NCBI GenBank assembly: GCA_042573625.1
Contig: JBHPCZ010000087.1
Span: 1-14,567 of the forward strand
From: JBHPCZ01 sp042573625
GTDB lineage: Bacteria; Desulfobacterota; Desulfobacteria; Desulfobacterales; UBA11574
Direction of reading: 5' to 3'
Length of the DNA stretch: 14,567 nt
Shown here: piece after piece, positions 13,994 to 14,567 of the stretch
How positions within the stretch are numbered: position 1 is the first letter of the stretch
Layout of the letters: each line of letters starts with the position of its first letter
Program-made: the position numbers and the translations under genes
Notes under the pieces: generated by a model
What the model saw: the letters and a program-made list of their open reading frames with translations, nothing else
Databases searched by the model: none
Told to the model about the DNA's origin: nothing

Positions 13994-14446
13994 ATGCATA
14001 TCCAAAAAAGCCTGCTGTCAATACACAAAAAGAGCTGGGGTGCAATATTGATTAGACCCCTTGAACAGATTCCGCCCAAAGGAAATTTATCTCGCATCCT
14101 CAAGTGGATTATTCCGCTTGCCATCATCGCACTCTTCATCCTCGGATTCTATCATGGCGGGTCTGCTGCAGGGACCCACATGGTCGCCTGGTGGGTCATG
14201 GCAAACGGTATACTGGCAGGTCTTGGCGCCGTTATCGCCCTGGCTCATCCGCTGACGATTCTGTCGTCAGTTCTTGCCGCTCCGCTAACCTCTTTGAACC
14301 CCATGATTGTCGCGGGCTGGGTTTCAGGGCTCGTGGAAGCCTTCTCAAGAAAACCAAAGGTCAGGGATTTCGAGAACCTTCCGGAAGACATCCTCTCCAT
14401 AAAGGGCTTGCAGAAAGCAATCCAGTTCCTCCAGTCTCCTGGTTGA
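13994..14446 (+). pseudogene. TraB-family membrane protein fragment, truncated at both ends
   Basis: The 150-codon frame contains only the C-terminal membrane part of a TraB/PrgY-type protein (pheromone-shutdown relatives; about 390-400 residues when complete). From about residue 22, LEQIPPKG leads to two membrane segments (about 37-52 and 66-84), then ALAHPLTILSSVLAAPLTSLNP and AGWVSGLVEAFSRKP followed by DFENLPEDI, the family's most conserved block. The catalytic-like N-terminal ~240-250 residues are missing: an in-frame TGA lies at 13985-13987 and no ribosome site precedes the ATG. The family's last membrane segments are also missing: similarity stops near SIKGL (about 14408) and an unrelated tail ends at 14446. 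It is therefore probably a non-functional remnant. Confidence 0.7.
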
Positions 14447-14471
14447 CTGCCACTTTTTTCGGGCTGGCTCA

Positions 14472-14567
14472 TCCCCTTCGCTCCAGCCCCATTACAGAAC
14501 CTTCAACACTACTACAGGATGATCCGCCCCCTTCATGTGCATCGATACTTTCCCCCTTCGTGGTCCT
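14472..14567 (-). other. Possible end of a mobile element entering from the right
   Basis: After the TraB similarity ends, base composition and codon look change. On the minus strand a frame enters open from the window edge and runs 32 codons (KGESIDAHEGGGSS, then SSVEGSVMGLERRG) to a TGA that overlaps an ATG of a second frame (ATGA at about 14469-14472), which starts MSQPEKSGSQPGDW. This arrangement recalls sequence around the start of group II intron maturase genes, but I cannot see any reverse-transcriptase motif, so the identity is speculative. Confidence 0.2.

Noticed and set aside
14245..14472. Minus-strand 75-codon open frame as a real gene
   Set aside because: Most of it is antisense to the conserved TraB block. 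Only its first ~20 codons, outside the TraB similarity, might be part of a true reading frame.

Overview
The window looks like a chromosomal stretch of a Gram-negative, probably anaerobic bacterium, most likely of the Desulfobacterota (sulfate-reducer-like deltaproteobacteria). This is inferred from four things: a methylerythritol-phosphate pathway gene (ispG) directly followed by an archaeal/eukaryotic-type proS, a BamD outer-membrane lipoprotein, an oxidoreductase with a cysteine cluster, and AT-rich dispersed repeats of a kind I associate with those genomes. No database search was possible, so the taxonomy is an inference.

Layout. Positions 115-5435 carry four plus-strand genes: an FAD-dependent dehydrogenase-like protein, a trans-sulfuration-type PLP enzyme (16 bases apart, so probably one operon), ispG and proS (29 bases apart). 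A 0.4-kb gap holds a structured repeat, then comes a bifunctional (p)ppGpp synthetase/hydrolase (5818-7959, GTG start). Convergent to it on the minus strand are rpmB, bamD and trxA; trxA has a perfect-consensus sigma70 promoter. A 0.75-kb gap contains a second copy of the repeat, followed by a long-form purN (10199-10996).

The region 11000-14567 is more accessory in character. It has about 0.8 kb with little coding capacity, including a possible 26-codon gene remnant and a possible repeat remnant. Then comes a cold-shock gene with an elaborate leader: a terminator-like hairpin followed by an inverted repeat that would bury its Shine-Dalgarno. A strong terminator closes that unit. After it lie an unrecognised 70-residue ORF, a GT4-type glycosyltransferase, a GC-rich region with competing hairpins and a U-tract, and a TraB-family fragment truncated at both ends. 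The last ~150 bases change character and may belong to a mobile element reading in from the right on the minus strand.

How it works together. Most genes are housekeeping: isoprenoid synthesis (ispG), translation (proS, rpmB), stringent response (rel/spoT), envelope assembly (bamD), redox (trxA) and purine synthesis (purN). The points most worth a second look are the csp leader RNA architecture, the paired heptad-array repeats, the competing hairpins at 13.8 kb, and the ferredoxin-like cysteine spacing in the first oxidoreductase. I found no complete undescribed multi-gene system.
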